Shown here piece by piece: positions 17,793 through 26,217 of a stretch of 64,000 nucleotides of DNA. Under the pieces are notes generated by a model. The model was not told where the DNA came from and made no database searches. It saw nothing but the letters and a program-made list of their open reading frames with translations. The position numbers and the translations under genes are program-made. The first letter of the stretch is position 1; the number at the start of each line of letters is the position of its first letter. The DNA lies in assembly GCF_000155595.1 (NCBI RefSeq), contig NZ_DS989904.1, positions 2,318,925 through 2,382,924 on the forward strand. Direction: 5' to 3'. Origin of the DNA: Synechococcus sp. PCC 7335. GTDB lineage: Bacteria; Cyanobacteriota; Cyanobacteriia; Phormidesmidales; Phormidesmidaceae.

Positions 17793-18968
17793 CTATAGTT
17801 GATTCGCCCTTAAGACAGATAGGGTGTTTTGCTCCTCTAGATCTAGGAAGTTAGCTAGGTTCGCTTCTTTAATTGGGTGACTAGAGATTGCCTCACCTAA
17901 TCTTCCAGCTTCATAGGCTTTGAAGACAGCTGGGTGAATATAGTACTTACGACAGGTGGCAGGTCGATTACCCAACTGCCTTGCTGCGACCTTGACCGCA
18001 TCGACGATGTCTGAAGTTAACATCTTTTGACTTGGCGTCGTTTGGGTTGCTTCGTTTTCATCTAGCTCTTCTCTCGCTTTCTCTTTTTCTAGAAGCGATG
18101 TTGCTGCTGCTACAGTTCCCCCCCATGTTCTAAAGTCTTTCGCACTAAAAGGACCATCCATCGTGTTTTGTAGATACTCATTGATATCCCCTGAATCTAC
18201 AGACTGTTTTTGTCCCTCTTCGTCAAAGTATTGAAACAAGGTCTGTCCAGGGATTTCTGCACAGCGCTTTACTAGCTTTGCTAGGGTCGGATCCTGCAAA
18301 TGAATTTCTCTTGAAACTCCGCTTTTACCAACGTAGTGTAGTTCAATATCAGCGCTTGAGATATCAACATGTTTGTTCTCTAGCGTCGTCAGTCCGTATG
18401 ATTGATTGGCCTGAGCGTATTGAGTATTACCGATGCGGATGAACGTGCGATCTAATAGCTGTATAGTAGCTGCAATAACTGTCGATCTATCAAGCGTAGA
18501 TTTTACGGTGCGAGATTTGTGTCTAGCATTCTGAATAATATTAGCTGCTCTTTCGATTTCGGCTTGAACTGTCTTTCTAAGCGTAGGTAGCGCCTCTGTG
18601 AAAGGGATTAGACGATCAAACTTGAGTTGTTCTCTAAGAGCAGTCCATTCAGGATGATAGCGATATTGTTTGCGTCCTTTCAAATCTCGACCAGTTACAA
18701 GCAGATGGCCATTTTGATCACAGCAGATCCAAACGTCCTTCCAGCTAGGAGGAATGGCTAACAACTTAAAATATGTCCTCCTTTTGGGTTCTTGAATGCG
18801 CGTGCCATCGACGTCGATGTAGCTGAATCCTCTACCCCAGCGCTGTCTGCGGACACCTGGCTGCTGATCGCTGACGTAGCGCAGGCCCGCAATCTTCGCA
18901 GACTTTTCCGCATTTTGATAAAGGTTAATTGGAGAAAGCTTATCTGAAGCTCGTTGAGCAGCCGTCAT
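17793..18968 (-). CDS. DNA topoisomerase IB (poxvirus/bacterial type)
   Basis: A 391-residue type IB topoisomerase, which relaxes supercoils through a 3'-phosphotyrosine intermediate. N-terminal domain: GLRYVSDQQPGVRR, YIDVDGTRI and the IPPSWKDVWIC motif, followed by GRDLKGRKQYRYHP. Catalytic domain: IRIGNTQYAQANQSYGLTTL, then KDFRTWGGTVAAA (catalytic Arg) and CRKYYIHPAV with the nucleophilic Tyr. All expected residues are present. Topoisomerase IB is scattered in bacteria and not a core cyanobacterial gene, so acquisition by transfer is plausible. It is followed on the same strand by the small disordered protein. Confidence 0.95.
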   Translation of the reverse strand: MTAAQRASDKLSPINLYQNAEKSAKIAGLRYVSDQQPGVRRQRWGRGFSYIDVDGTRIQEPKRRTYFKLLAIPPSWKDVWICCDQNGHLLVTGRDLKGRKQYRYHPEWTALREQLKFDRLIPFTEALPTLRKTVQAEIERAANIIQNARHKSRTVKSTLDRSTVIAATIQLLDRTFIRIGNTQYAQANQSYGLTTLENKHVDISSADIELHYVGKSGVSREIHLQDPTLAKLVKRCAEIPGQTLFQYFDEEGQKQSVDSGDINEYLQNTMDGPFSAKDFRTWGGTVAAATSLLEKEKAREELDENEATQTTPSQKMLTSDIVDAVKVAARQLGNRPATCRKYYIHPAVFKAYEAGRLGEAISSHPIKEANLANFLDLEEQNTLSVLRANQL

Positions 18969-19015
18969 GAACTATAGCCTGGTCTGTGAAATCTTAGAGA
19001 ACACCTGCATCTTTT

Positions 19016-20305
19016 CTATTCTTTGCCTACCAGATCCTTACCTGCCAGATTGCTTGGCTTTTTCCTAGGGTGTCTTCGCTGATCGATCGCTCGCATCGCT
19101 ATGGCCGCACCATTCCCATGAAGTATGAAAGATAAAACAACTGTAAGCGTCACGATGTTCCACAGCAGCGTACCGTTCTCAAAGCTACCGTTGTTCTGCG
19201 CGTAGGCTAGATAGTAAAAAGAACCAAAACCTCTGATACCCAAAAAGGCGATCGCATTCCTTTCTAGACTAGATAATCGTAGGCCCCATAAAGAGAGCTG
19301 TCCCGATAGAGGTCTAAGCACTAACATAAACAACCCTGCGAATAGAAAGTTTTGCCAAGTAAGCAGATCTAGCCCTGCTGTGGCCGCAAAGCCACCAAGA
19401 GCTAGTAACAACAGTCCTGCGAAGATCCGCTCTAGCTGAGTCGCAAACTGATATGGCTTCGAGTGATAATCGTGAAACTTCTCCACGTTTTGGCGGCAGG
19501 CAACCGCCGCTGCAAATACAGCTAAAAAGCCGTATCCATGTGCCGCCTCGGCTATTCCATACGATAGGAAAATCGCAGAGACGACAAACAGCCCTTCCCT
19601 AGTCTCTTCTCGAACGGTCTCATCCGAAACTCGAAAGGCATAGTGCGCTAGCACTAATCCCACAACTATCCCTACGAGCACACCCATCACCACCCGATAG
19701 GCAAAATCATAAGCCGTCCAGCCCAATAGCCAGCTGCCGAGCTTTCCCTGGTGTTCTGCTGCGCCAAGTGCCAAATAGACAAAAGGAAAGGCTAGCCCGT
19801 CATTTAGGCCAGCCTCTGCCGTCAAACTGAATCTAGCTGGGTCTTCACCGCCCTTATTAGGCGGACCGACCTGAACACTGTGGGCCATGACCGGGTCAGT
19901 CGGTGCTAGACAAGCTCCAAGTAAAATAGCGTCTGCTAAAGGCAGGCCAAAGATCCAATGGCCAAATAAAGCTGCACCGGCTATGCAAATCGGCATCGAA
20001 ATACATAGTAGCCGCAGCGCTGACTGCCAGGTAGAAATTCGAAACTTTCGGTCGATGGCTAGCCCTGCTCCTGCCAGGGAGATGATCACAATTATCTCAG
20101 TTATATATTCCGTAACAACAGAATGATTTTTATTACCAAGCGGATCAATTAGCGGTAGATCTGCTAATTGGCTAAACAAAAATGCTGCCAATAAAAAATA
20201 GAGTAGTGGCACATTGATGAAACGGGCGCCCTTCAAGCTAGGTAGCCATGTCAGCCCTAAAAGAGAAAGACCGAAGGTGATATAGAGAATTATCTTTGGG
20301 TCCAT
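19016..20305 (-). CDS. Na+/H+ antiporter, CPA1 (NhaP-like) family
   Basis: About 429 residues from the ATG at 20305, giving MDPKIILYITFGLSLLG, which fits the family N terminus. The frame stays open to a TTG at 20368, so a 21-residue extension cannot be excluded; no good ribosome site marks either start. Around 12 transmembrane helices. Family motifs: ISLAGAGLAIDRKF, GACLAPTDPV (ion-binding Asp) and AEAGLNDGLAFPFVYLALG (second key Asp), then FLGIRGFGSFYYLAYA. It exchanges Na+ or K+ for H+ across the plasma or thylakoid membrane. The C-terminal tail is short and basic. It lies 100 bases downstream of the large repeat protein. Confidence 0.92.
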   Translation of the reverse strand: MDPKIILYITFGLSLLGLTWLPSLKGARFINVPLLYFLLAAFLFSQLADLPLIDPLGNKNHSVVTEYITEIIVIISLAGAGLAIDRKFRISTWQSALRLLCISMPICIAGAALFGHWIFGLPLADAILLGACLAPTDPVMAHSVQVGPPNKGGEDPARFSLTAEAGLNDGLAFPFVYLALGAAEHQGKLGSWLLGWTAYDFAYRVVMGVLVGIVVGLVLAHYAFRVSDETVREETREGLFVVSAIFLSYGIAEAAHGYGFLAVFAAAVACRQNVEKFHDYHSKPYQFATQLERIFAGLLLLALGGFAATAGLDLLTWQNFLFAGLFMLVLRPLSGQLSLWGLRLSSLERNAIAFLGIRGFGSFYYLAYAQNNGSFENGTLLWNIVTLTVVLSFILHGNGAAIAMRAIDQRRHPRKKPSNLAGKDLVGKE

Positions 20306-20472
20306 GGTGCTAGGAAAGGATTGGTGTAGAGAAAGCGTCCGTCTGCTGAGCAGCCAAGACATCAGCAAACGGACGCTAGAACGACTAAATTTGAGTTGAG
20401 TCGGTAGCTATGCGACCTACTGCTAGTCAAATTAGAGAGCCTAAAGAGCTAGCAGATGACTAGCTAGCCAGA

Positions 20473-23400
20473 CTATGCAACCGCTATGAACCCACCGATA
20501 GCAGCTACAATTGCCGATAGTAACGCTGTACCAAACAGCCACCAAGCCGCTGCTTCTGCCGCTGCTTTGGTATCGTCCATCTGCTGTTGAGTCTGCGCTT
20601 TGATGCTGTTGATTCGACTCTCAAACTGCTGTTCGAGCCTTTCAGCTTTTGTTAGAACGCTGTCTCTGGCCGATTCGATTTGGTCAATTACACGATTAGC
20701 GTCCGTCTTAGAGACCCGGTTATTAGCGCTGACAAGAGCCACAAGCGTATTTCGATCAAACTGAGAGAGGCGATCGCGCACTACAGAAAATCCAGACTGC
20801 GGGTCGTCCATGATGGTTTGCACGTCGCGCTTGATGCTGTAGTAGTCTAGCTCAGGGCGATCGAGCGAGTCTAGGAACATGCGGATGCGAGCAAAGATGC
20901 TGTCAATTGTGGACTCTATCGCGGTTTGGACGCTGCGAATTTGGCCTTTGACCTGATGACGAACTTCGGCAATACGACCCACGGCAGCTTCAGCCTCTTC
21001 CTGGGTCATATCAGGGCGCTGTGCAAGTAGTGCCACCATTGTCGAATCATCCATCTGGGCAATGCGATCGCCTAGCTTGCTAGCCCCTAACTTAGGATCG
21101 TTTAGCAAAAGCTTGAGGTCACGCTTGATGCCCTCAGGGTGGAGTTCATCTTTGTTGGTATTACTCAAATAGTCCTCTAATGCACCTTGGAAGGAGAGCG
21201 CTTTAGATTTAGCGCCACCTTGTGCTCGACGAGCAAGTCTGCGAGGCATTTTGACGATGCTTTGGATGGTATCGAGCAAACTGTCAATAGTTTGATTGAC
21301 CTCTTGCTCATCCATATCACCTCGCTGGCTCAACAGCTGGACTAGCGTATCTCTATCCATTTTAGATAGGCGATAGCGAATAGCCCGTGCCCCCGCTTCA
21401 GGATGATTCATCAGCTTTTCTAAGTCTCGCTTGATGCCATCTGGGCTTAACTCTGGCTTACCAGTACTGCGCAAGTACTCCTCAATTGCACTATTTGCCT
21501 CATCGTACTTCGCTTGCGTTCCAGCAGTTGTCTTCTGCGGTGCGCCAACAACCGAGCGCCAAGCTGCTTCAACTGTATCAAGAACATTGTCAACTTCGTC
21601 TTCGGCGAACTCAGGGCGCTGCTTGAGCAAAGCCGCTAACGTACTTCTATCCATGCTACCTATGCGAGCACGGACTCGGCGAAAACCCTCATTGGGTTCA
21701 TTTAGCAACGTCTGAATATCCCGTTTGATGCCGTCTGGATCAAGCTCTTCTTTGCCAGTATTGCGCAAGTAGTCTTCCAAAGACTGCTGTTGCTGCTGCA
21801 GTCGAACCTTAGCGGCTTTGTCTAAGCTCTCCGCATCAGCAATCACTTTTTCTAGTAACTGTTCATAGTGCTCGGAAAGTTCGTGGGCAGCCACGTCATC
21901 TCTAGTGACTAAGAACTGACGGAAATACTCAGCGTTAAATTGAGAGAGGGTTTCACGCAAATGCGCTGCATCTAGATTCTCGCTTTCAATGATAGAGCGA
22001 AAAGCCTCATCTCCCATCTCGGAGTTCAGTTCATCCGCTGGGGTGTACTTAAAGAAAGTCTCAATATACTGTTTGACGTTTCTTTCAGCAGCGGCGGTCT
22101 CGGCAGCTATGATCTCTTTGATAACCGCTTGACGGATGATCTCCATGCGGGTCGCAATATCTTTGATCTCTGCTTGAGTCAGCAGACCGCGTTCTTGCAA
22201 GCACTTGGTAAACAGATCGCGCCCAAAGTTGGACAGCTGCTTTCTGACTTCAGCAGGATCGGCTTCGGGGTCGTAAATGACATTACGGAAATTTTCATCT
22301 AGTTCAGCTGACTTCAGCTCACCGATATACGCGTGCTGAATATAGTTCTCGACGTCTGCTTGAACCAGTGTGTCGTAGAAAGGCAAAGCCTCTTTTGCAG
22401 GTGCAGGCAAAAGGCTACCACCGCTAGAAACTCTATCTCGTGCTGCTTTAACTTCACTAATGAGCTTGCTAGCATCCATATCGGAAAGATCTGACTTGCC
22501 AAGGATTGCACTAGTCAGCATGCTCATGCCCATAGACACTGCCTGATTCGTAGAAGAACTGCCAGAAGAATCGCTTTCTTCTGCTTTACTTTTTCCTTCA
22601 GAACTGATCTGCTTATTTTGCTCGCGCAAGTTGCTTACTAACGAACTGAGTTCTTTGCTCAATCCTTTGGCAGCAAGCTGTCCACCTGTAGCAGTCGCCA
22701 CGACTTGCATCAAATCGTTTAAGCCTTCACTGCTGCCGGTATTTTTCTGCCAGATGCGATAAAGACGATCAGCAGTGCGTCTAGCCTCCTCTCTTGAAAG
22801 GTCGGTGCGATCTTCTAGCAGATCGACAAACGTCTTCTTATTCACCGTAGGTAGAGCGTCGCGATCAACCTCAGAAAGCCCAGCTTCTTTAACTAGCCGC
22901 TCAAACTCCTGTTCAATCGAATTAACATCAACATCAGCCGATTTTAAGGTGGATAAATAGTCCTGCAGCGTATCTTGAATACCCGAAATATCAAACCCGG
23001 CTGCCAGTTCACGGCGAATTGCCTCCGCTGCTGCTTCAGCTGTTTGCACGACCTGATTGCTGGCTGATTTTGCCCCAAGCGCCGCTGTGGCAGTCCCCAT
23101 GATGGTACTAAAACCGCTGGTTGCAGACTTGACCATAGAGCCGACTAGAGAACCGACAGCCGTAGAGCTAAACCACAGCAGCAGCGTAAAGTAGGTCGCC
23201 CAAATTACCAAACCTGTAATCGCACCCAACAGTGGATTGGCGTAGGCCGTCAGACTGATTGCTAGCAAGCAAGCAAAAAACAGAGCAATACAGACCGTAA
23301 TTAGTGTCCATGCACCAAAGGCAATACCGATCTTTTTGATGCCAGAACCACCGCTAGAGCTATTAGAACCACTAGAGTCGCTAGAAGAGTTGCTAGAATG

Positions 23401-23652
23401 GGCAACGTAAGAAACGCCTGCGGCCATCGAGAGGTTTGTCAGCAACAGCTGAAAGCCGAAAGCTAGAATTACACCAGAAAGCAGAGCAATGAAAAATTGT
23501 GGACCCGCAATTACAGCAGGTGCGGCGGGAACCTCTACGGGTACTGGCACTGCTACCGTGTCGGGAGGCGCTTGGGCTAAAAGATTGGCTACATGAAAAA
23601 TATCCCTTGTCCAGATATCTTTAGCTAGCAAAAGGCTTCCGCTAAAGCTCAT
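20473..23652 (-). CDS. Large uncharacterised membrane protein with tandem helical repeats (1059 residues)
   Basis: I do not recognise this protein. Layout by residue: hydrophobic helices at about 50-76, 107-133 and 140-165; Ser-rich linkers at 85-103 and 353-368; then a long charged helical region; a final transmembrane helix at 1037-1059. Four clear repeats of about 80 residues start near 624, 720, 822 and 920. Each has a D/E-rich lead, the core (S/D)GIKRD(I/L) followed by a (N/D)(E/D/H)P turn, then (M/F)DR(S/N/D)TL and a predicted helix. More divergent copies appear near 226, 435 and 527. Topology suggests a membrane-anchored stalk or scaffold. It sits between the antiporter and a BrkB-type gene on the same strand. 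It might belong to a cyanobacterial family sometimes given generic transporter names, but the repeats are not a transporter fold. Confidence 0.85.
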   Translation of the reverse strand: MSFSGSLLLAKDIWTRDIFHVANLLAQAPPDTVAVPVPVEVPAAPAVIAGPQFFIALLSGVILAFGFQLLLTNLSMAAGVSYVAHSSNSSSDSSGSNSSSGGSGIKKIGIAFGAWTLITVCIALFFACLLAISLTAYANPLLGAITGLVIWATYFTLLLWFSSTAVGSLVGSMVKSATSGFSTIMGTATAALGAKSASNQVVQTAEAAAEAIRRELAAGFDISGIQDTLQDYLSTLKSADVDVNSIEQEFERLVKEAGLSEVDRDALPTVNKKTFVDLLEDRTDLSREEARRTADRLYRIWQKNTGSSEGLNDLMQVVATATGGQLAAKGLSKELSSLVSNLREQNKQISSEGKSKAEESDSSGSSSTNQAVSMGMSMLTSAILGKSDLSDMDASKLISEVKAARDRVSSGGSLLPAPAKEALPFYDTLVQADVENYIQHAYIGELKSAELDENFRNVIYDPEADPAEVRKQLSNFGRDLFTKCLQERGLLTQAEIKDIATRMEIIRQAVIKEIIAAETAAAERNVKQYIETFFKYTPADELNSEMGDEAFRSIIESENLDAAHLRETLSQFNAEYFRQFLVTRDDVAAHELSEHYEQLLEKVIADAESLDKAAKVRLQQQQQSLEDYLRNTGKEELDPDGIKRDIQTLLNEPNEGFRRVRARIGSMDRSTLAALLKQRPEFAEDEVDNVLDTVEAAWRSVVGAPQKTTAGTQAKYDEANSAIEEYLRSTGKPELSPDGIKRDLEKLMNHPEAGARAIRYRLSKMDRDTLVQLLSQRGDMDEQEVNQTIDSLLDTIQSIVKMPRRLARRAQGGAKSKALSFQGALEDYLSNTNKDELHPEGIKRDLKLLLNDPKLGASKLGDRIAQMDDSTMVALLAQRPDMTQEEAEAAVGRIAEVRHQVKGQIRSVQTAIESTIDSIFARIRMFLDSLDRPELDYYSIKRDVQTIMDDPQSGFSVVRDRLSQFDRNTLVALVSANNRVSKTDANRVIDQIESARDSVLTKAERLEQQFESRINSIKAQTQQQMDDTKAAAEAAAWWLFGTALLSAIVAAIGGFIAVA
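20644..21783 (-). repeat. Four protein-level tandem repeats (about 80 residues each)
   Basis: Repeats begin near residues 624, 720, 822 and 920 of the 1059-residue protein. Shared positions include EDYLRNTGK-like or related leads, ELxPDGIKRD (last copy LDYYSIKRD), a Pro at the PNEG/PEAG/PKLG/PQSG turn, MDRSTL or FDRNTL, and an acidic helix. Spacing of 96-102 residues shows linkers of varying length. Confidence 0.85.
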
Positions 23653-24012
23653 AATTTCTCCTCTGCTTCTCAGTAAGAATTAAGTATCTAGACTATTAAC
23701 ACCTTTTTGTAGACACTCTTCCTCTCTCATCAGAAGTAAGGCAATACAATAAGTTGATGAATAGAAGCTATCTGGTTCACCCTTTAGGTATAGAAACAGA
23801 AATAGAATATGGGAATATGAGCCACTCAAACGATGCTTTGCTCATCAATAAGGCAGATATTTCTAGTTAGATGAGTTGTAGCAATAGATGTTTCCAAAAG
23901 TCTTAATTGACGATTGCTAAATCTAAACTAGCAAAGTAATGACACTAGCGAGTAATACAACATATCTCTAACAGACATCGAAGGAACAGACATCAAAACC
24001 AGAGGTTTCTAC
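23653..24012. other. Intergenic region upstream of the repeat protein
   Basis: 360 bases between two minus-strand genes, AT-rich, no gene seen. It must contain the promoter of the repeat-protein gene. Upstream of that gene's ATG the minus strand has a purine-rich stretch (roughly 23654-23665) that could serve as ribosome site. No hairpin or repeat stood out. Confidence 0.4.
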
Positions 24013-25038
24013 CTAACTTTGCTTCGTGCTTGTGTTCTTCCAAGCTCTGAACTTTTCACCACGTTTAGTCTTTACGCTACGCCTTAGTGCTCTATATTCT
24101 GATCTGCTCTGAGGTAACTTCGATTTGTCGGCAGTAGCGGTTCCCTTCTCTTCTGCTGTCGCGTCAGGCGCAAATTTAGCATGACTATCAGGTCTGATAT
24201 TAGAGCCGAATCGGTTTGCATAGACTTGAGTAAACTCAGCTCCAAACAGCAAGATTTGCGATGAGTAATAAATCCAGAGCAACAATACTACGAACGAACC
24301 TGCCGCACCATAAGCAGAAGCAACACTGCTATTGCCTATATAGAGACCAATCAACGCTTTGCCAATAGTAAAGAGAAACGCTGTAATTGCTGCGCCTGTC
24401 CAGACATCACTCCAAGCAATTCTGACATCAGGTAGCACTTTGTAGACCATGGCAAACAACAGTGTGATTACACCGAAAGAGAAAGCAGTATTTAGGATCT
24501 GCCAGGCCAAATCCCAGCCCGGTAGTAGTTCGCCGAACATACCGCTTACAGCAGATAGACCTGCACTGACTATCAGTGAAACCATTAATAAGAAGCCAAT
24601 TGCCACAACCATGCCGAACGAGAGTAAGCGATCGCGAACCAATCCCCAGATCCCTTCATCCTTTCTAGCTACGACGTTCCACACCGTGTTTAGCGCATCT
24701 TGTAGCTGAACAAACAAACCAGACGCGCCAAGTATTAGTAGTCCCACACTGATGATGGTCGCCCAAAAGCCACCATCGCTAGTCGAGCGGCTAGTCAACA
24801 TTTCTTCAATTAGTCCAGCTGCATTCTCACCTAGCAGTGACTGTATCTGTTCTAGAATGCGACTTTGCACCGCACTTTGCTCAAACAAAAAGCTGGCGAT
24901 CGCAATGGCAATAATGAGAATTGGTGCCAGTGCAAACGTCGTGTAATAAGCTAGCGCTGCTGCTAGTCTGGAGACTTTATCGCGCTGCCACTCTGCTACC
25001 GTTTGCTTTAGAAGAGACCAAAGAATAGAAGGGTTCAT
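24013..25038 (-). CDS. YihY/BrkB family inner-membrane protein
   Basis: A 341-residue protein with six predicted helices and the family pattern: KQTVAEWQRDKVSRLAAALA at the N terminus, then YYTTFALAPILIIAIAIA, LQDALNTVWNV, YKVLPDVRIAWSDVWTGA and YGAAGSFVVLLLWIYYSSQI, ending in FGAEFTQVYA. The last roughly 65 residues are hydrophilic and strongly basic, a cytoplasmic tail. The family was once called ribonuclease BN, which is wrong; its true role is unknown, with suggestions of transport or envelope function. It stands 360 bases upstream of the repeat protein on the same strand. Confidence 0.93.
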   Translation of the reverse strand: MNPSILWSLLKQTVAEWQRDKVSRLAAALAYYTTFALAPILIIAIAIASFLFEQSAVQSRILEQIQSLLGENAAGLIEEMLTSRSTSDGGFWATIISVGLLILGASGLFVQLQDALNTVWNVVARKDEGIWGLVRDRLLSFGMVVAIGFLLMVSLIVSAGLSAVSGMFGELLPGWDLAWQILNTAFSFGVITLLFAMVYKVLPDVRIAWSDVWTGAAITAFLFTIGKALIGLYIGNSSVASAYGAAGSFVVLLLWIYYSSQILLFGAEFTQVYANRFGSNIRPDSHAKFAPDATAEEKGTATADKSKLPQSRSEYRALRRSVKTKRGEKFRAWKNTSTKQS

Positions 25039-25216
25039 AAGTTACTGCAGGCGAAGCTGTTTACCGTTTCGCGTAAGTTAACCACATCTATTTTCTATCT
25101 TCCTACTGTCTATAGACAGAGCTATCCCCACAGATTTAGCTCCTACGTGAGGTATCGCAGCTAGACTCAATACCACGACACCATATTGGGTGATTAGAAT
25201 TAGGTTGTTAGAACTA

Positions 25217-25927
25217 TCAGCTAATTAGCCCAGCACGCAGCGCTCTAACAGCAGCCTGAGTGCGATCACTTGCTCCTAACTTGTTGAGAATATTACGAAC
25301 ATGAGTCTTAACAGTACCTACTGTGACAAACAGCTTCTCAGCAATCTGTGCGTTACTACAGCCAGAGACAATACATTCTAGAATCTCCAACTCGCGCTCA
25401 GTCAGCGGATAAGCTTCGATAATCTGTTCATATTCAGGATCGACTGCGCGGATTTCTACTGTCTTAGTATTGAAGCTTTCTCCCACCGCTGTAGCTGGTT
25501 TGACTTGAGAGAGTACTAAACTCGCAATCGTTGGATCGATCCACGAGTTACCGGCTTGTGTCTCTTTGATTGCTGAGATCAGATCGCTAGTGTCAATTTC
25601 TTTAGTACAGTAGGAGTCGGCGCCGGCAGCGAAAGCAGCTAGTACAGCTTTTTCGCTATCGTGCATTGTTAGCATCAATATTTTCGTAGTGACATCAGGA
25701 TTTTCCTTCTTAAGGCGCTGAATCATCTCGATGCCATCAATATCAGGTAAGCCAACATCTACAACGGCAACATCGGGTCTCATCTCAGCGATCAAGCTTA
25801 GACCTTTGTTCCCACTATCCGCTTCGCCTAAAAACCGTAGCCCTGCCTGACGAAAAGCTGCCCTCAATCCCATTCGCGTTAGATCGTGGTCTTCTACTAG
25901 TGCAACGCTAATCTCTTCTATCATCAT
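25217..25927 (-). CDS. NarL/LuxR-family response regulator
   Basis: A 236-residue regulator. Receiver domain (1-125) with the acidic pair in VEDHD, phospho-acceptor Asp in VVDVGLPDIDG, Thr in MLTMHDSE and Lys in YCTKEID. Output domain (about 168-232) is a LuxR-type helix-turn-helix: LTERELEILECIVSGCSN, then IAEKLFVTVGTVKTHVRNI and LNKLGASDRTQAAV. Phosphorylation should control DNA binding as a dimer. It is divergent from the PAS kinase starting 290 bases away, which may be its partner. Two consecutive ATG codons at the start leave the exact start open by one codon. Confidence 0.95.
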   Translation of the reverse strand: MMIEEISVALVEDHDLTRMGLRAAFRQAGLRFLGEADSGNKGLSLIAEMRPDVAVVDVGLPDIDGIEMIQRLKKENPDVTTKILMLTMHDSEKAVLAAFAAGADSYCTKEIDTSDLISAIKETQAGNSWIDPTIASLVLSQVKPATAVGESFNTKTVEIRAVDPEYEQIIEAYPLTERELEILECIVSGCSNAQIAEKLFVTVGTVKTHVRNILNKLGASDRTQAAVRALRAGLIS

Positions 25928-26217
25928 CCTTTCTTGCCTTCAAATCTCGCGCGTATTTTACTTATATGTTCGTATTTTTCCTGGCGGTCAGCACGGCTTT
26001 TATGAGGATGTCATTATGAATATCGTCCTAGCATCGCAATCAGCCCGTAAGACTCCATCTATCGCAAGAGGGAGTCGCTAACACCTACGTTAGGGATTGG
26101 ATGCATCTAAAGACATAGTAATACCTTTGTTCTTCATATATTTAGTTACCCATCTAGGTATCGGCAATTACCGTTCAAAATCCTTTGGAGATATTCGGTT
26201 ATATCATTAGGGGGTTG

